Positions 12,279 through 14,600 of a DNA stretch of 14,600 nt are shown one piece after another. Numbering within the stretch: the first letter of the stretch is position 1; every line of letters starts with the position of its first letter. Position numbers and translations under genes: made by a program. The stretch is from Actinomycetota bacterium (GTDB taxonomy: Bacteria; Actinomycetota; Thermoleophilia; Gaiellales; Gaiellaceae), in the NCBI GenBank assembly GCA_013812465.1, contig JACCTK010000127.1, positions 1-14,600 of the forward strand, in the 5' to 3' direction. Under the pieces are notes generated by a model that worked only from the letters and a program-made list of their open reading frames with translations, was not told the DNA's origin and did no database searches.

Positions 12279-14090
12279 GTGCCAAAGCTGGTCGATACCA
12301 CGATCCGGCTGCTCTCTCAGGAGCCCCTCGCAGGAAGTCTTCCCACCGCCGAGATCCTGCGCGTCGCCGAGATCCTGGACGGAGCGGGCTTCGCGTGCCT
12401 CGAGATCTCGGGCGGAGGCGTCTTCGACGCGACGGTGAGAAGAGGGGTGGAGAGCCCGTGGGAGCGGATCCGCGCCATCAAGGCGCGCACCTCGACGCCC
12501 TTGGGAATCGCTCTGCGAGGCCGCTTCCTCGTCGGATCGCGCCCGGTCAGCGGAGACATCGTCGGACGCTTCGTCTCGTGCGCCGCGGAGAACGGGATCG
12601 AGGTCTTTCGGCTCCACGATCCGCTGAACGACGTCTCCAACCTGCGCGAGGCAGGCGCAGCCATCACGAGCGCCGGCGGCACGTTCCACGCGGGGCTCGT
12701 CTACAGCCCCGGTCGCACGGATGAGACGAAGACCCTCGTCGACCAAGCGCAGAAGCTGCCGGAGCTCGGCGCCACGCGCGTCGTCGTCAACGATCCGACC
12801 GGCGCGCTCCTCCCGCACAAGGCGCAGGAGCTGGTCGAGAGGATCCGCGAGGCGAGCGGGCTCTCGGTCGGGTTCTACGTCCAGGGCGCAGCCGGCCTGG
12901 GCATCGCCTCGGCCCTGGCCGCGGTCGAGGCGGGCGCGGATCTCGTCGCGACGGCTGTCTACCCGCTCGCCCTCAGTCTCCACCGCGTCTCAGGAGAGGC
13001 GCTGGCCGAGTCGCTCGAAGGCCTGGGTCATTCCACCGGAGTTCAAACCGACAAGCTGTGGGAGGCCGCGGACGTCATCGACGAGTTCATCGGAGACGAG
13101 CCCGTTGCTCCGGTCGCACCCAGAATCGCCGTGCGCGCCGCCGAGTTCGACCTCCCCGCCGGTCTCGTCGCCGCCCTCGAGGTGCATCTGCGCGCACACA
13201 CCGCCGCCGACCGACTCCTCGATGTCCTCGAAGAGGTGGGGCGGGTGCGCGCCGAGGCGGGATGGCCTCCGCTCGCGGCCCCGATCGGGCAGATCCTGGC
13301 CTCGCAGGCGCTGCTGCACGTGCTCGAGGCGAGGCGCTACGGCACCGTGATCGACGAGTTCCGCGCGTTGGTGCAGGGAGGTTACGGCGTGACGCCCGAG
13401 CCGGTCGACCCTACCGTCGAACGGGCGGTCGAGCTGCTCGCACCGGGCGCGGCGCTCGTCGACGATCCGCCCACCGCGGAGGATGTGCGTGAGCAGGCCG
13501 AAGGCCTGGCCGCGAGCGAGGAGGAGCTCGTCCTCATCGCCACGTTCGGCTCGGACGCGGAAGAGCTGCTGAAGATGATCAGGCAGCGGCACTCGCGCGA
13601 CACCGTGCTCCTCGCCGAGGACGAGGACGCCGAGCGGGCGGAGCGGATCCGCGAGCTGGTCAAGATCGTGCAGGAGAGCGGCGTCGGCGAGATCGAGATC
13701 GAGGATGACGGCATGCGGGTATCCGTCCGCCGCGCTGACGAGCTGGCGGTAACAGGCGCCGCTCTGCCGGGCGGGGCCACGGAGAGCGGGGAGTACGACG
13801 TAATCCGCGCCGAACAGCCCGACGCAGCCGCGGCGATGCGGGTCGAGTCTCCCATGGTCGGGGTCTTCTACCGAGCCCCCAATCCCGGAGCGCCTGCATT
13901 CGTCGACATCGGGGACACGGTCATCCCCGGCCAGACGCTCTGCGTTCTCGAGGCGATGAAGCTCTTCAACGAGCTCAAGGCGGAGGTCACGGGAACCGTG
14001 GCGTCGATCCACGTCGAGAACGCGCAGCCGGTCGAGTACGGGCAGCTGCTGTTCGAGATCGAGCCGGCCCTCGCGCCGCCTGTGCTCTAA
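12279..14090 (+). CDS. accB: Degenerate carboxyltransferase domain fused to biotin carboxyl carrier protein (AccB)
   Basis: The 603-residue protein has two parts. Residues 1-380 align throughout with the pyruvate carboxylase / oxaloacetate decarboxylase alpha carboxyltransferase domain: VDTTIR (5-10), [44 protein letters not shown], then the conserved C-terminal part ending [11 protein letters not shown]. Yet the working residues are replaced: RD to RL (L11), the carboxylated metal-binding Lys to N171, HxH to Y200/Q202, the catalytic Thr to A204. Residues about 455-595 are a complete Acc[35 protein letters not shown] and EAMKLFNE with biotinyl K561, ending [12 protein letters not shown]. An acidic linker lies between. 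It should carry carboxybiotin for acyl-CoA carboxylase with the adjacent AccC; the front domain is probably not an enzyme and may be structural or regulatory. GTG 12279 puts DTT at the usual place; a GTG at 12219 would add 20 unrelated residues. Confidence 0.88.
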   Translation: MPKLVDTTIRLLSQEPLAGSLPTAEILRVAEILDGAGFACLEISGGGVFDATVRRGVESPWERIRAIKARTSTPLGIALRGRFLVGSRPVSGDIVGRFVSCAAENGIEVFRLHDPLNDVSNLREAGAAITSAGGTFHAGLVYSPGRTDETKTLVDQAQKLPELGATRVVVNDPTGALLPHKAQELVERIREASGLSVGFYVQGAAGLGIASALAAVEAGADLVATAVYPLALSLHRVSGEALAESLEGLGHSTGVQTDKLWEAADVIDEFIGDEPVAPVAPRIAVRAAEFDLPAGLVAALEVHLRAHTAADRLLDVLEEVGRVRAEAGWPPLAAPIGQILASQALLHVLEARRYGTVIDEFRALVQGGYGVTPEPVDPTVERAVELLAPGAALVDDPPTAEDVREQAEGLAASEEELVLIATFGSDAEELLKMIRQRHSRDTVLLAEDEDAERAERIRELVKIVQESGVGEIEIEDDGMRVSVRRADELAVTGAALPGGATESGEYDVIRAEQPDAAAAMRVESPMVGVFYRAPNPGAPAFVDIGDTVIPGQTLCVLEAMKLFNELKAEVTGTVASIHVENAQPVEYGQLLFEIEPALAPPVL

Positions 14091-14103
14091 GGACCGGGCG
14101 ATC

Positions 14104-14600
14104 ATGTTTTCGCGTGTCCTCGTAGCGAACCGAGGTGAGATTGCGGTGCGCGTGATCCGCGCGCTGCACGAGCTCGGGATCGAGGCCGTCGCCATGTATT
14201 CGACCGCTGACCGGAACGCGCTCCACGTCGAGCTCGCGGATCGCGCGGTCTGCATCGGCCCGCCTCCGGCAGCAGACAGCTACCTGCGGATCCCGAACGT
14301 GATCGCGGCTGCCGAGACGACGGGCTGCGAGGCGGTTCACCCCGCATATGGCTTCCTCGCGGAGAATCCGGCCTTCGTACGTGCCTGCGAGGAGTCCGAC
14401 CTCGTCTTCGTCGGGCCGCCGGCGGAGGTCATGGAGCGCATGGGCGACAAGGGGCGCGCGAAGGCGGAGATGCGCGCCGCGGGTGTGCCGCTGGTGCCGG
14501 GGACGGACGGGGTGGCGAGCCTCGCCGACCTGCGCAGCGCGGCGCGTCTGATCGGATTCCCCGTTCTCGTCAAGGCTGCGGCCGGGGGTGGGGGGAAAGG
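14104..14600 (+). CDS. accC: Biotin carboxylase AccC, N-terminal part (cut by window end)
   Basis: AccC carboxylates the biotin on AccB with bicarbonate and ATP. The visible 165 codons begin [20 protein letters not shown], followed by [30 protein letters not shown] and, at the window edge, the start of the glycine-rich ATP-grasp loop ([13 protein letters not shown]). The usual HPGYGFL has Ala in place of the Gly. The frame runs off the end without a stop. The gene starts 13 bases after the carrier-protein stop; AAGGA at 14089-14093 gives a weak ribosome binding site ten bases before the ATG. The accB-accC pair is a standard operon. The related long biotin-dependent carboxylases (propionyl-CoA or pyruvate carboxylase) start the same way, so the final name depends on the missing part. 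Confidence 0.9.
   Translation, partial: MFSRVLVANRGEIAVRVIRALHELGIEAVAMYSTADRNALHVELADRAVCIGPPPAADSYLRIPNVIAAAETTGCEAVHPAYGFLAENPAFVRACEESDLVFVGPPAEVMERMGDKGRAKAEMRAAGVPLVPGTDGVASLADLRSAARLIGFPVLVKAAAGGGGK

Noticed and set aside
12990..14255. 421-codon open frame on the - strand opposite the accB fusion and accC
   Set aside because: The + strand encodes conserved AccB and AccC; the antisense product shows no motif.
1..14600. CRISPR array, toxin-antitoxin, phage or transposase genes
   Set aside because: No regularly spaced direct repeats and no protein with such motifs were seen on either strand.

Overview
The window is high-GC DNA with dense, same-strand housekeeping genes, short gaps and several 1-4 base gene overlaps. 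Protein content and gene order (mnmA, alaS, ruvX, mltG, aro genes, pepP, efp, accB, accC) point to an actinobacterium-like lineage. My best guess is a deep branch such as Thermoleophilia (Gaiellales/Solirubrobacterales), inferred from protein style and not proven. Every confident gene is on the + strand. I see no rRNA, tRNA, CRISPR array, phage gene or transposase gene.

Layout. 1-169: no gene recognised, two small hairpins and the mnmA promoter. 170-1426: mnmA (tRNA 2-thiouridylase), interrupted by an in-frame TAG at 602-604. 1427-1620: a spacer framed by a 22-bp inverted repeat. 1621-2109: a small DUF948-like membrane protein. 2210-2347: a possible 45-residue small protein with a strong ribosome binding site. 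2365-6130: alaS, ruvX and mltG, joined by overlapping stop/start codons. 6131-6300: spacer. 6301-10444: a Nudix hydrolase followed by shikimate-pathway genes aroE, aroC, fused aroK-aroB and aroQ. 10441-12211: pepP and efp. 12279-14090: a long fusion of a degenerate pyruvate/oxaloacetate carboxyltransferase domain with a biotin carboxyl carrier protein. 14104-end: the start of accC (biotin carboxylase), cut by the window edge.

How they work together. Five shikimate activities (AroB, AroQ, AroE, AroK, AroC) are in one block; the first (DAHP synthase) and AroA are not seen here. AlaRS, MnmA and EF-P serve translation. RuvX and MltG serve RNA/DNA processing and cell-wall growth. The last two genes should form the biotin carboxylase/carrier half of an acyl-CoA carboxylase.

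Most notable points. (1) The carrier protein carries a full-length carboxyltransferase-like domain whose metal-site and catalytic positions are replaced (Lys to Asn171, HxH to Tyr200/Gln202, Thr to Ala204), so it looks like a pseudoenzyme with a new, probably structural or regulatory, role. (2) At least five genes have a TANNNT -10-like hexamer ending 6-7 bases before the start codon, with hardly any Shine-Dalgarno sites, indicating widespread leaderless transcription, including a TTG start for aroC. (3) mnmA has an internal amber codon between its ATP-binding and catalytic halves. (4) A perfect 27-bp inverted repeat covers the aroE end and the aroC promoter. (5) A 171-bp element between mnmA and the DUF948 gene has 22-bp inverted ends and resembles a MITE or a duplicated inverted promoter.
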